Below, in pieces: positions 19,234 to 28,465 of a DNA stretch of 36,291 bases. The DNA lies in the NCBI GenBank assembly GCA_024222395.1, contig JAAEPE010000340.1:1-36291 (forward strand). Direction: 5' to 3'. Position numbers and translations under genes: made by a program. The notes below the pieces were generated by a model. It did not search any database. It worked only from the letters and a program-made list of their open reading frames with translations, and was not told where the DNA came from. This stretch comes from Myxococcales bacterium. Lineage in GTDB: Bacteria; Myxococcota_A; Polyangia; Haliangiales; Haliangiaceae. The number at the start of each line of letters is the position of its first letter. Positions within the stretch are counted from its first letter, which is position 1.

Positions 19234-19415
19234 TTTGCTATCCTCCCGCTTTCAAAAGGAAAGTCGGTAACCCTGTCTGACAATAGACGTGTGTGAAAAT
19301 ACACGATTCTGCGCGCCTACGCTGCCTGCTCCATGCCCGAAACAACACGAAGCCCAGATCAACGGCGATTTAGGCTCCGAACGGGTATTGATGGAGTTGT
19401 ATGCATGCGTGCGAC

Positions 19416-20297
19416 CTACTGCGCGGCACTCAGACGGAAGAGCCTCTGATTGGCTGCCTGAATATGAAAAGCGTCGCCGCCGCCGCCCTGGTCCACAAAT
19501 GACTTGAGATCCTTCTTGGCATTCTCGACGTCCTGCTTCTCAGCATAGGCGAATCCGCGTTGACGAAGCGCGTCGAGATTGCTGGGTCGCGTCTGAATAG
19601 CGTTGCTGTAGGCGTCGATAGCCTTGTCCCAGCTTCCTTGCTTTGTATATGCCATGCCGAGGCTGTAGTAGATCTCGGTAAGGTCTTCACCGTCTCGAAC
19701 GTTGATCCGCCCTTGGTCGAGCACGCTCACAGCTTGGTCTAGCTTGTCCCATTTAATGTAGAGGTTGCCCAATTCGATGAAGGGTCTACCGAATGTTGGT
19801 GCCAGCATCGCCGATGCACTCCAAGCACCAGCGGCCTCTTTTGGCTTGCCAGCCTTCTCGTAGACTTGGCCGAGGTGATACTGTGCTCCGTAGAGCCGCT
19901 TGTTGAGCTGCACAGCCCGCTCAAGGGCACTCTGAGCCTGGGAGATGTTGCTGTGATTCCAGTACGCCTTGCCCAATTTGTAGTGGTACATGGCGTCGCT
20001 GTCCTTGACCCGCGCCGCCTCACTGTAGGCTTCTGCAGCACCTTCGTAATTCTTCATCTGCTCGCGAACGAATCCGAGGTTGTACCAAGCATTGTGATTG
20101 TCTCGGTACGTGGCAGTAGCGTCCTCAAGAAGCTCCTCAGCCTCGGTGAGGCGCCCCTGCCCTGCAGCAGCAACCGCCTCATTGGCGAGAGTCTTCGACT
20201 CTTTCTGTTCGGCATTGCCGCACGCCACAAGGGAGCCTGTACTCACGGTTCCGAGCAGAAGAGAAAGGGCGACGAATGAACGAGCAGGAATAGCCAT
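19416..20297 (-). CDS. TPR-repeat lipoprotein
   Basis: The 293-residue product has a signal peptide with lipobox LVAC (Cys at 26) followed by about six or seven TPR units (for example AWYNLGFVREQMKNYEGAAE and MYHYKLGKAYWNHSNISQAQ). Proteins of this type act as adaptor platforms at a membrane, here probably in the periplasm. The ATG at 20297 is chosen to give a proper signal peptide; a TTG at 20324 would add nine residues. No Shine-Dalgarno is visible. On the minus strand TTGCCT, 17 bases, then TATCCT end only nine bases before this ATG, so a leaderless transcript is possible. It lies between the GltG-like gene, from which a terminator separates it, and the giant TPR gene. Confidence 0.85.
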   Translation of the reverse strand: MAIPARSFVALSLLLGTVSTGSLVACGNAEQKESKTLANEAVAAAGQGRLTEAEELLEDATATYRDNHNAWYNLGFVREQMKNYEGAAEAYSEAARVKDSDAMYHYKLGKAYWNHSNISQAQSALERAVQLNKRLYGAQYHLGQVYEKAGKPKEAAGAWSASAMLAPTFGRPFIELGNLYIKWDKLDQAVSVLDQGRINVRDGEDLTEIYYSLGMAYTKQGSWDKAIDAYSNAIQTRPSNLDALRQRGFAYAEKQDVENAKKDLKSFVDQGGGGDAFHIQAANQRLFRLSAAQ

Positions 20298-20381
20298 TTC
20301 AGGCTCAGGATAGCCAATACACAAGAAGCAGGCAACTCACGAAACCGAGCAACTCGCAGCTCGGGCAGATAAGAGAAGCAC

Positions 20382-20412
20382 AACGAAAAACACTCCCTGA
20401 GAAATCAGGGAG
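20382..20412 (-). terminator. terminator of the Glt-like operon
   Basis: On the minus strand an 8-bp stem (CTCCCTGA / TCAGGGAG, loop TTTC) is followed by TGTTTTTCGTT, a classical intrinsic terminator. It stands about 185 bases after the stop of the GltG-like gene because a MITE has been inserted between them. Confidence 0.85.
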
Positions 20413-20438
20413 CGTCTTGGGGCGTGGTCTTTGTCCAG

Positions 20439-20600
20439 CTAGACCGTCGAGCGAAAAGAATGACCGAGGATGGTGAGTTCTGATCTTTCGAGTGCAAGGC
20501 GCGAATGAGGATTTTGCCGGGGTAAATGACGAAATGAGCAACGCTGCAATCGGGAAAGCAGGACCATCGGACCGATCATTGTTTGCGCTCGGCGGCCTAG
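20439..20600. mobile_element. MITE-like element, copy 2 (at the stop codon of the GltG-like gene)
   Basis: This is the same 162-bp sequence and orientation as copy 1, with the same CTAG ends and inverted repeats; the right end here reads GGCCTAG instead of GGTCTAG. The CTAG at 20597-20600 contains the TAG stop codon of the leftward gene. Either insertion state therefore preserves the protein end, and only the distance to the terminator changes. Confidence 0.85.
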
Positions 20601-22891
20601 CCCGCAGGCTGGAAGGTGAAAGGATAGGTCACGTTCACCATACCGCCACCCTTGGGCTTCGGAAACTGAATGGACTTAATGGTCGATGCCACACAAGACT
20701 CAACGTTGGAGTTGCCCATTCCCTTGGCTTTCGCGCCCTGCACGCTGCCCGCCGAAGAGATTAGAAATTGAGTAACAACCGTTCCAGAGAGACCAGGCTT
20801 AGCAAGCAACTCTTTCTCGTAGCAGTGTCTGATGCGAGGAAGCTTGCGGCGGATGTAGCGACGAATGATGTTCTTGTCGAGGTCGCCAGTTGCAGAGACC
20901 TTACCGATGCGGACTTGAGGTGGCTTTGCCTTGCGGCCGCGCATTCCGCCTTTGCCGGAGCCCGAGCCGTATCCCAACCCCGTTCCACGGCCGTGTCCAA
21001 TGGTGCCGTAGTTGCCGGTACCGATGGTTCCCCATCCGGTTCCGCCACCGCCAGGGCCGACTCCTGAGGTGCCGTATCCCCAACCACCCGCCATCTCACC
21101 GACTTCGCTGCCAAGAAGACCACCGTAGACGTCGCGGTCATCGAGCCCCGAGGAGAAATCAGCTGCACCGGTGATGGAGGCAAATGCCCCACCGGGAGCC
21201 TGACTCATGAGTCCAAGAACACCAGCTTTGCGAGCATGATCCATGGCTGCTGCCTTGGCGAGTTGCGGGCTGGCGTCGTTGTTCTTCATGGCGTACTGGC
21301 CTGTGGCGCGGTTGGACTCCTTCTTGCCCATCTTGCCCTCGGCCTCGGCCATCTTGGTGCCGGTTCCGCCTGAGTCCTCTTCCTCACCGTCGTCGAGCTC
21401 TTCTTCCTCTTCCAGAGGATCGTCTTGCGGTTGGTTTTGGGTGTGGCTCATGCGATCGCTCGTTGCGAATGCATCTCCGTATAGCGTGTTCTCGTCCGGC
21501 TGCAGCCCACTAAGCATGAGTACAAATCCGATGACAACGATGCCTGCGCCGGCAATGTAGGCAAAGAGTGCCGTGTCGAGATTGGAAAAGAGAGGTGCTG
21601 CCTGGCGCCGAGGTTGAGGAACAGAGCTCACCAAGAAGCTCTGCGCGCCCGTCTTGACGCGAATGCGAGCCTTTGTCGGAATCGCTACTTCCATCGCGCC
21701 AGGAGCAGTAGAGCTCTGACGAGCCCTATTCTGACCTGCCAACTCCGAGAGGGCTGTCGACTGCCCATCGACGGTCAGCTCACCTTCCCAGCCCTGGGCA
21801 AAGTTGAGGACAAAATCGTCACCTATGGGGGCGACCAGATTGAAGTCCTCGTGTGGAGAATTCTCCGTTGGGAAGTCGACGCCTGATGCTCGCCCGATGC
21901 GGAAGCGCGGGTCGACCTTTTCCTCGCGAATACGAAGTGCGCCCATCGTCATGCAGAACATGCCGCCGATAAGGCCGCCGACTGCCATCCAGTCAAACGC
22001 TATGTTGAGCCTTCGCGGCCGGAACTCGTGTGCCGGCTTCTTCGCGTCGACATGTTTATGGTAGCGGGCCTTGTTGTCTGTAGCCGTCGAAACGCCCGAA
22101 ACGAAGGCGATGCTGCTAATGATGAGTAGGAGCGCGCCAAAGCCAAAAAGACCGTAGGTGATTGGGGTGACTTTGCCGCCACGTGGATTCATGACGTGCT
22201 TGACGCCCACCACTGAATCGCCAAGCATCGCAGCAACCTCGATTGCGCGGGCGCCACCCATGTCCTCGGCGGCGTCTGCACCAAATGCAGGTGCCGCCAT
22301 CGGAGCAGCACCCATCGGAGCAGCACCCATCGGAGCGGCACCCATCGGAGCGGCACCCATCGGAGCGGCACCCATCGGAGCGGCACCCATCGGTGGTGGC
22401 GCCATTGGAGCGGTACCCATCGGAGCAGGAGCGAACTGAGCAGCCCCCATTGGTATTGCTGGTGGGCCCATTGGAGCTGCGCCCATCGCAGGAGCTGCCG
22501 GCATCGCAGGGATGGCCGGCGCCATTCCTGGAGCAGCTATCGGAGGGACTGCCGGTGCAGCAACCGACTCAGCAAGAGCCTCAACGGCGGCGCGGGAAAG
22601 CTCGAGCCGAATGTCGCCAAGTACAATCGTATCGCCGTCCTGGAGCTTTGCTTTGTTGATCTTCTGACCATTGACCACCGTGCCAGTGGTTGATCCCAAG
22701 TCGATGATGCTGATGTCGTCGCCCGATACTTCAATAACCGCATGCATGCGGCTAACAGACTCATCTTCGAGCCGAAGGTGGGAAGACGACAACTTGCCGA
22801 CCTTGATGACGGCTTGCGAGAGGGTATCCTCGCGCAGCAGCTCGTCACCTTTGAATATCTTGAATATGAGTGATGTGTTTGGTCCGGCCAT
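20597..22891 (-). CDS. gltG: FHA-domain protein with AgmX/PglI C-terminal domain (GltG/PglI-like gliding motility protein)
   Basis: The 764-residue protein starts with an FHA phosphopeptide-binding domain (about 8-98, core VSRMHAVI...DLGSTTGTVVNG). A Pro/Ala/Met-rich repeat of PMGAA units follows (about 115-203), then membrane segments near 245-266, 297-320 and 441-463, and between the last two a domain starting FRIGRASGVDF. The periplasmic part has an acidic patch, a Gly-rich region and the C-terminal domain (about 670-764) shared by AgmX and PglI. In Myxococcus, GltG links the cytoplasmic gliding motor complex to the periplasm; the same topology is expected here. The ATG is supported by GGAG seven bases upstream. 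It follows the small GltF-like gene by 86 bases, as the last gene before the terminator. Family membership is firm; exact orthology to GltG rather than GltJ is inferred from FHA and gene order. Confidence 0.85.
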   Translation of the reverse strand: MAGPNTSLIFKIFKGDELLREDTLSQAVIKVGKLSSSHLRLEDESVSRMHAVIEVSGDDISIIDLGSTTGTVVNGQKINKAKLQDGDTIVLGDIRLELSRAAVEALAESVAAPAVPPIAAPGMAPAIPAMPAAPAMGAAPMGPPAIPMGAAQFAPAPMGTAPMAPPPMGAAPMGAAPMGAAPMGAAPMGAAPMGAAPMAAPAFGADAAEDMGGARAIEVAAMLGDSVVGVKHVMNPRGGKVTPITYGLFGFGALLLIISSIAFVSGVSTATDNKARYHKHVDAKKPAHEFRPRRLNIAFDWMAVGGLIGGMFCMTMGALRIREEKVDPRFRIGRASGVDFPTENSPHEDFNLVAPIGDDFVLNFAQGWEGELTVDGQSTALSELAGQNRARQSSTAPGAMEVAIPTKARIRVKTGAQSFLVSSVPQPRRQAAPLFSNLDTALFAYIAGAGIVVIGFVLMLSGLQPDENTLYGDAFATSDRMSHTQNQPQDDPLEEEEELDDGEEEDSGGTGTKMAEAEGKMGKKESNRATGQYAMKNNDASPQLAKAAAMDHARKAGVLGLMSQAPGGAFASITGAADFSSGLDDRDVYGGLLGSEVGEMAGGWGYGTSGVGPGGGGTGWGTIGTGNYGTIGHGRGTGLGYGSGSGKGGMRGRKAKPPQVRIGKVSATGDLDKNIIRRYIRRKLPRIRHCYEKELLAKPGLSGTVVTQFLISSAGSVQGAKAKGMGNSNVESCVASTIKSIQFPKPKGGGMVNVTYPFTFQPAG
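22297..22394. repeat. 15-bp tandem repeat encoding PMGAA units
   Basis: About six copies of the 15-bp unit GGAGCGGCACCCATC, with A/G variation, lie in frame within the GltG-like gene. The near-perfect copies suggest recent slippage and probable length variation between strains; the encoded linker tolerates this. Confidence 0.85.
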
Positions 22892-22977
22892 GTTGGCTCT
22901 CCGGTATTTCTGGGACTATCCCTATGACTATCTAGCAGTGCGTTTTACGACCAGACCTTCACATCGAGCGATAGGAC

Positions 22978-23262
22978 CTAGAGGTCCTCTGCTGACTTGA
23001 TGATCTCTTTGATGAAATCCTTACGGATTCGAATCAGGTTGGTATGGCTCGCAAACTGGCGTGGGTCGATGAATTCGCCGTCTGGCTTGACGAGTTCACC
23101 ATCAATGTCATCTCCCGAGAAGTCGAAGGTCTTCACCTTGGGCTTATCAGCATTCTGAGCATCCGAAACGCTCGGAGCGACCACGGCCACAACGAGGCAA
23201 GCAGCAAGAGACAGGAGGGCTGTTGAAATAAGGCTGGATACAATAGATGGGTTGCGCTTCAT
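22978..23262 (-). CDS. gltF: small exported protein, GltF-like
   Basis: The 94-residue product has a long signal sequence (to about residue 35, ending near VSDAQ) and a conserved-looking tail, FDFSGDDIDGELVKPDGEF followed by SHTNLIRIRKDFIKEIIKSAEDL. I recall this pattern (SGD.I.G.L.KP.G...D......H..LIR.R.DF..E..KS.ED) from the small protein encoded between gltE and gltG in myxobacteria. The start is supported by AGGAG seven bases before the ATG. Its place between the GltE-like and GltG-like genes agrees. It may be periplasmic or stay anchored by the N-terminal helix. Confidence 0.65.
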   Translation of the reverse strand: MKRNPSIVSSLISTALLSLAACLVVAVVAPSVSDAQNADKPKVKTFDFSGDDIDGELVKPDGEFIDPRQFASHTNLIRIRKDFIKEIIKSAEDL

Positions 23263-23456
23263 GTCGAGGCTCCTAATTTGCGACCAGTTGCTTCATCGTC
23301 GAGTGAGTTGACACCGCTGGTCTGGTTGGGTTCCGAGAAAATCAGAAAAAAGAGAGAAAGAGGCGAGAAAGATCGCCTGCCGAGAGTGCGAAAGGAGCCC
23401 GGCTTGCGCCAGGCCACTGTTTCTTTTGTAATATTAGCGAGTTACTACTACTTGGT

Positions 23457-24734
23457 CTATTCCTGAAACTTGATCGCCATTTCCAGGTTCTTGACGTTCT
23501 TCTCGCAGGTCTTGATGTTCTCCTTCGCATCTTTCTTGAGCGACTTCGTGGCGGTCGGTTTCGCCATTGCCAATTTGAAGAACTTAGTCGCCTCTCGGAA
23601 TGCCGACTGAGCCTCATTCAAGTCCTCCGTCGCACTTGATCGGAAGTCTTGGTAGAGAACACCGAGGTTGTAGTCTGCCTCTGGTCGATTCTTGTCGATC
23701 TTCTTCGCTGCCTTGTAGGACGCTTCGGCTTCGTCGTATTGCTTCAAACCACGGAGAGCGTAACCGAGACCGATTCTCGCATCGTAGTCTTTGCCGTCGA
23801 GCCCAAGAACAATATCAAACTCGACCTTGGCCTCGTCGTACTTTCGGAAGTCGAGCACGATGTTGCCAAGGTTGCGGTGAGCCTCGAGGAACTTGGCGTT
23901 CAGCTCCACGGCGCGGCGAAAGCTAAGCAGTGCCTTGGGCACGTTGTCTTGTTGCAGGAGCAAGAGACCACGCGCGTTGTGGAGCGGCGCGTAGCTCCCG
24001 TCGATATCCTCCCCCTTATCGAGGAGTAGCTTTGCCAGAGTCAGGCGACTCTTGTTCTTCTTGGCACCCTGCATATAGAGCAAGCCGTAGAGAGTATAGG
24101 CCTCGACGTTATCGTTGTCGACAGCCAGGGCCGAAGAGAGATTAGCCTTAATCTTATTCTCTAGGCTCGCAAGGCTCGCCTTGCCATCGCGGATCTCGCG
24201 AATGTCGAGCCACGCCAGGTTGTTGCGAGCAGCGACGATCTTGCCATTGGCCGAGACCGCCTGGGTCCAGTACTTCTTGGCCATCTCCTCATTGCCGCCC
24301 TTGAAGTAGATTTCACCAAGATTGGAAAGGGAAGCAGCGTGACCAGGATTGATCTTTAGAGCCTTCTTGTACTGTGTCTCGGCTGGCTTGTTCATGCCGC
24401 AGGCTTGCAGCGCAAGACCTGCATTGAAGCGAGCTTCGACCATCTTCTTGCTGCCCTCGGCAACCACCGTGAACCTATCTGATGCCTCGTTGCAGCTTGC
24501 TTCGCTCCAGCCGGCCTTGGCCTGCTCTTGGAAGTACTTCACAGCCGAGGCGAAGTCCTTCTCAGTTTCCCGAGAGACTTTGCGCTCCAGTTTGACGTCT
24601 TTGCCGGTCGGAGGACCAGAAGCATTGGCCGCCATACCAGTCATGGCCTTGCCGCTTGTTTTCGAAGCCCCACCGCAAGCGGGCACGAATGCCGCCGCGC
24701 AGAGGAGCGTTAGTAGTTTACTTGTTGTCTTCAT
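23457..24734 (-). CDS. gltE: TPR-repeat lipoprotein, GltE/AglT-like
   Basis: The 425-residue product has a signal peptide with a VPAC lipobox (Cys at 20) followed by TPR repeats, clearest at LGEIYFKGGNEEMAKKYWTQ, LEAHRNLGNIVLDFRKYDEA and ARIGLGYALRGLKQYDEAEA. In Myxococcus xanthus the TPR lipoprotein AglT/GltE belongs to the periplasmic gliding complex with AgmU/GltD. The ATG has GGAGGG seven bases upstream. Only 18 bases separate it from the upstream GltD-like gene, so the two are surely co-transcribed. Length, lipoprotein nature and position all fit GltE. Confidence 0.8.
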   Translation of the reverse strand: MKTTSKLLTLLCAAAFVPACGGASKTSGKAMTGMAANASGPPTGKDVKLERKVSRETEKDFASAVKYFQEQAKAGWSEASCNEASDRFTVVAEGSKKMVEARFNAGLALQACGMNKPAETQYKKALKINPGHAASLSNLGEIYFKGGNEEMAKKYWTQAVSANGKIVAARNNLAWLDIREIRDGKASLASLENKIKANLSSALAVDNDNVEAYTLYGLLYMQGAKKNKSRLTLAKLLLDKGEDIDGSYAPLHNARGLLLLQQDNVPKALLSFRRAVELNAKFLEAHRNLGNIVLDFRKYDEAKVEFDIVLGLDGKDYDARIGLGYALRGLKQYDEAEASYKAAKKIDKNRPEADYNLGVLYQDFRSSATEDLNEAQSAFREATKFFKLAMAKPTATKSLKKDAKENIKTCEKNVKNLEMAIKFQE

Positions 24735-24752
24735 CGTTTTCCCTCCTGTGCC

Positions 24753-27700
24753 TTATTGAGCAATGGTGGTGATGAGGTTTTGGGTATCGGTGATGTCCGC
24801 CGCTCCGTCGGGAACGCCGTGGAATTCGGTCGCCGTCGGGAAATCCGCCGGGCGAATCTGTCCGAGCTCTTTCTCGCAGAGGCGCGACCAGTCGTTGAAC
24901 CAGTTGAGCTTGGTAGAGAGATTTAGGCAGAAACCGAAGGCACCAACCGAGAGGTCCTCGAGAGGTGCGGCTTTCGTGGTTAGAGCATCGCAGTAGACAG
25001 CCACTGAATCCTCAGCGAATTGCCCCGTGCGAACATCTTTCGGAATCTCAGCAGTGAAGAGACCATCCGAGAAGTTCTGGGAAGTCTGCCCGACACGAGC
25101 GGCAGCAGCCACAGCCCACGCCGCACCACCACCTTTGATGTCACGCACGACCCCATAGGACTTGATTAGCTCCCCTGCGGCCTTCTGCTTGTCTGTGAAC
25201 CAACTGAGGAAACGCTTATCAGAGTCCTTCTTCTTCTTGGCATTGCGCTTTGAGAAATCCAACTTGGTCGGGAACTTGAGGGCAAGGAACTTCTCGTAGC
25301 TCTCACCGGCGAGATAGAACTTGCTTGCAGCCATCCAGTAGATGGTGCCGGCCTTTCGCCCTTTGTCTGGAGCAGAGTTGATTGCCTTCTTGTGATTCTT
25401 GAGTGCTGCTCGGAAGTGCTTCTGAGATGCCTTCACTAAACGGCGATCTCTGTCGAGAACCGTCATCTTGATCTTGGATTCCTCACCACACTGCGTGGGA
25501 AGGTCTAGGCCACGACGCTTCTTCTTCTTGCCACGCTTGCGAATTGCACGCTCACGTTTCATGCGCACACAGGCGCCATCTTGGCCCCCGCTCTTACAAC
25601 TCTGATTCCAGAGAATCTCGCCGATCTTGGCGTTGGCGATGAGGAGGCGATCTAGGCCACCCGACTTGCCAATTTCCCGGATGTAGCGCCTGTAGGCCCG
25701 AACGACCATATCGTTGTTGCCCTGCTTCTCGTAGATGCCAGCGAGGCCGAACATGGCGGCTGCCGACTCGTCCTTCAATTTCTTCTTGTAGGTCTCTACG
25801 AACTTCTCGATGTCGGCGATTGCTTCCTTATCCTGGCCAATACCTTTGCGGTACGTAACAGCGTTTTGAAGTGCATTGGGAGCATCCTTCTCACCGCCGT
25901 AACGAGTAGCATACTGCTCGTATTTCTCTGCGGCCTTTTCGTAGTGAGCGATTGACCCGTAAGCGGAGCCCATTCGAACCAGAGCCTTCTGATTGTGTTC
26001 CGAGTCAGGGTGCTTCTTGTCGAGAGTGCCGTACATGCGAATTGCCAGACCGATGGATTTGCCGTCCTCGAAGCAGACGCCGGCGCTGTATAGGACCTCG
26101 TCCATACCGTCGCCGGTTGGGTTGGCGTTGTAGATGTCGAGGTAGGCCTGGCCGCAAGCGATGTGCTTACCCTCTTTCTCGAGCTGCTCGGCAGCCTTGC
26201 GCATGGCAACGCCCTTGATTCGAAGGAGGCGCTCTTTGAGCTCTTCCTTGTCTTCCAGGAATTTCGTGTCCTTGAGCATCTTGATGACAGTCTTGTTCAT
26301 TACGTCGTACTGCTTGAGACGAATGAGAGAGTCGATCGCGATGTTCGCGGAGTAGAGTGCAGACTCGTGGCTGCTGTGGTCCTCAACAATGTCGAGGAAG
26401 AGTGGAAGAGACTCTTCCAAGCGATCGTGCCGCCAGTAGATTCGAGCCTTGAGGAACTTCATCATGACGAGTTCGTCGTCAGTCGGGTCCTTGATGTACT
26501 TAATGTAGATATCGAAGGCGGCGATCATCTTCTGCTCGCGCTCACCGATTGGCTTGGGCTCCGGGATCTTCGCGTTCTCAGCGTCTTCGTCGAGTTCTGT
26601 CGTCGGTGTCTTGGTGCGAGGATCGACAGCAAGAGCGTTCTTCCAGCCGAGAACAGCGGCGTATGCAGACTCTTTGAGGAGCTTGCCTTTGACTTTGCCG
26701 CCCTGCACGACGTCGGTGAAGGCCATGGCGGCGCGCTCCCAACGGTCCGTGGCCATGCGAGGATTCTTCTCGTTCTCAGCACGCTGCCACAGAAGCTCAG
26801 CGTAGTAGTACTGCATATCTCCGATGTCCGAGGAGTTCGGGAAGCTCTTTACGTAGAGCTTGTAGAGCTGCTCAACGCTACCGAGAGCTTCAGGATTGAG
26901 GGTCTTGATTGCTTCGTTGTGCCAGGTTTTGGCCATCTCGCTGGTAGTGCCCTGCGCATTGTCACGGCACTCTTCGAGCTTGCCGCCTTTGAGGATGCCC
27001 TGTTCCTTGTGACTCAGATAGATCTTAACGAGATTGACGATCTCATCCGATTTCTGCTTTTGGTTTCCAGCGGAGAGCATGGCGTTGAGCACGTTGCCCT
27101 GCCACTCGCAGACCGTCGGGTCCTTGCTCTTGATGCCGATAAGCTCGCGATACGTGAAGATCGCTTTCTCAGCTGCGCCTTGATCCAGGTAGATGCCACC
27201 AAGAATACTGAGCATGTTAAAGGCATAGCCTTTGTCCACGCGCTGGAATGCCTGATACGCCTTCTCGGCGCGGCCCACTGCGGCATAGGCCCGAACAAAG
27301 TCCTTCTTCGCTGCCTTGTTGATGGTCTTGGACCTTTCCTTGCCCTTCGTGATGTTCACGACTTTGAAGAAGGTCTCTAGAGCATCCTGTGGACGCTCTT
27401 GGTTGAGATAGACCCAGCCCTTCTTGTAGAGACCGTAGGGGTATATCGACGAATTGGGGAACTGCAGCACCTTGTCGTAGAACTTCTCGGCGTTGTCCAA
27501 GTCGTTCTTTTGGAAGAAGTAGTCTGCGAAGCTCAAAAACGCCTGCGGGATGTACTTCGAGTCGGGATAGTTCTTAATGAGCTGGTGAAAGATCTTCCGC
27601 GATTCTGTGATGCGCTTGGCACCGTCCAAGGTGTAGCCGTAGTAGAAGAGCACCTCATCCATCTTCGGGTAATTCTTGTATCGAGGCTCGTTTGCCAGGT

Positions 27701-28205
27701 CGGAATAGACTTTCATCGCCTGGACAAGGGCCTTCTTCTCCGTGTCGAAGTAGAGCTTCTGCTTCTTCTGGAGCTTGGCCTTGGCGCCCTTCTTGGCCTT
27801 GTCGAGCTTGGTGTACATCTCCATCGCCCGGAAACGCCAGTAGCGCTGCTTCTTCGCGTACGCCTCAGCAAGTCGGAAGAGCAGCTCCGGCATTTCCTTG
27901 GACTTTGGATCCGTATCGTCGATCAGCTGCTTGTAGATCTGAATCTGCGCATTGCGGATATTCTTAACCTCACCCTGAATCTGGATGAAATCATCTGCAG
28001 ATAGTTGGGGTTTGGACTCTTCGGGCTTCTGCCCCTTCTTTCGCTCGAGGCCCTTTGTTCGATCTGTCTTCTTGACGTCGATACTGAGCTTGGGGTTTTC
28101 GCGCTTGTATTTGGGCGCGGCCTCCCCAGTTCCTTCTCCGGCCAAAGCCGTAACGAGCAAAGTGGCTAGGGCCACTACGAGTACACTGGACAATCTACGT
28201 TTCAT
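24753..28205 (-). CDS. gltD: large secreted TPR protein, GltD/AgmU-like
   Basis: The 1,150-residue product has an N-terminal signal peptide (to about residue 30) and many TPR-like helical repeats through to about residue 880. A very basic patch (RKRGKKKKRRG) follows, and then a C-terminal region with further helical repeats. M. xanthus AgmU/GltD is a similar-sized TPR protein, mostly periplasmic, that decorates the gliding complexes along the helical track. Here it is the first of a tight gene pair with the GltE-like gene. The ATG has only a weak Shine-Dalgarno (AAGG or AAGAG), and 260 bases separate it from the GltC-like gene upstream, so a promoter of its own is possible. Long antisense frames over this gene are coding shadows. 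Confidence 0.75.
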   Translation of the reverse strand: MKRRLSSVLVVALATLLVTALAGEGTGEAAPKYKRENPKLSIDVKKTDRTKGLERKKGQKPEESKPQLSADDFIQIQGEVKNIRNAQIQIYKQLIDDTDPKSKEMPELLFRLAEAYAKKQRYWRFRAMEMYTKLDKAKKGAKAKLQKKQKLYFDTEKKALVQAMKVYSDLANEPRYKNYPKMDEVLFYYGYTLDGAKRITESRKIFHQLIKNYPDSKYIPQAFLSFADYFFQKNDLDNAEKFYDKVLQFPNSSIYPYGLYKKGWVYLNQERPQDALETFFKVVNITKGKERSKTINKAAKKDFVRAYAAVGRAEKAYQAFQRVDKGYAFNMLSILGGIYLDQGAAEKAIFTYRELIGIKSKDPTVCEWQGNVLNAMLSAGNQKQKSDEIVNLVKIYLSHKEQGILKGGKLEECRDNAQGTTSEMAKTWHNEAIKTLNPEALGSVEQLYKLYVKSFPNSSDIGDMQYYYAELLWQRAENEKNPRMATDRWERAAMAFTDVVQGGKVKGKLLKESAYAAVLGWKNALAVDPRTKTPTTELDEDAENAKIPEPKPIGEREQKMIAAFDIYIKYIKDPTDDELVMMKFLKARIYWRHDRLEESLPLFLDIVEDHSSHESALYSANIAIDSLIRLKQYDVMNKTVIKMLKDTKFLEDKEELKERLLRIKGVAMRKAAEQLEKEGKHIACGQAYLDIYNANPTGDGMDEVLYSAGVCFEDGKSIGLAIRMYGTLDKKHPDSEHNQKALVRMGSAYGSIAHYEKAAEKYEQYATRYGGEKDAPNALQNAVTYRKGIGQDKEAIADIEKFVETYKKKLKDESAAAMFGLAGIYEKQGNNDMVVRAYRRYIREIGKSGGLDRLLIANAKIGEILWNQSCKSGGQDGACVRMKRERAIRKRGKKKKRRGLDLPTQCGEESKIKMTVLDRDRRLVKASQKHFRAALKNHKKAINSAPDKGRKAGTIYWMAASKFYLAGESYEKFLALKFPTKLDFSKRNAKKKKDSDKRFLSWFTDKQKAAGELIKSYGVVRDIKGGGAAWAVAAAARVGQTSQNFSDGLFTAEIPKDVRTGQFAEDSVAVYCDALTTKAAPLEDLSVGAFGFCLNLSTKLNWFNDWSRLCEKELGQIRPADFPTATEFHGVPDGAADITDTQNLITTIAQ

Positions 28206-28465
28206 CGTCTCTTAACCTTTCAAGGCGGGGCGATTTGGACACGACAAAAGCCCGACACAACACGCTGGCGGTGCTGTTCGAGCTATCTGTCTTGAGGAGA
28301 ATCCTCGGGCGAGGGATGTTTGCCAATAGAGCCTGCATTTCTGTCTTCCTTCCCTCTGGATCCGGCCACGGAGTGGTCGGCCATAGGAAGCTTGGGGCGA
28401 GACGAAGAAGCACCGGCTAGAATAATTAGCGAATATTCTTGATTTCTGTTCCTTAAAGAGAGTCT

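Noticed and set aside
26163..27380. 405-codon open frame on the plus strand
   Set aside because: It is antisense to the GltD-like gene, whose frame has a signal peptide and TPR repeats. The antisense product is rich in Leu, Val and Arg, as expected for a shadow.
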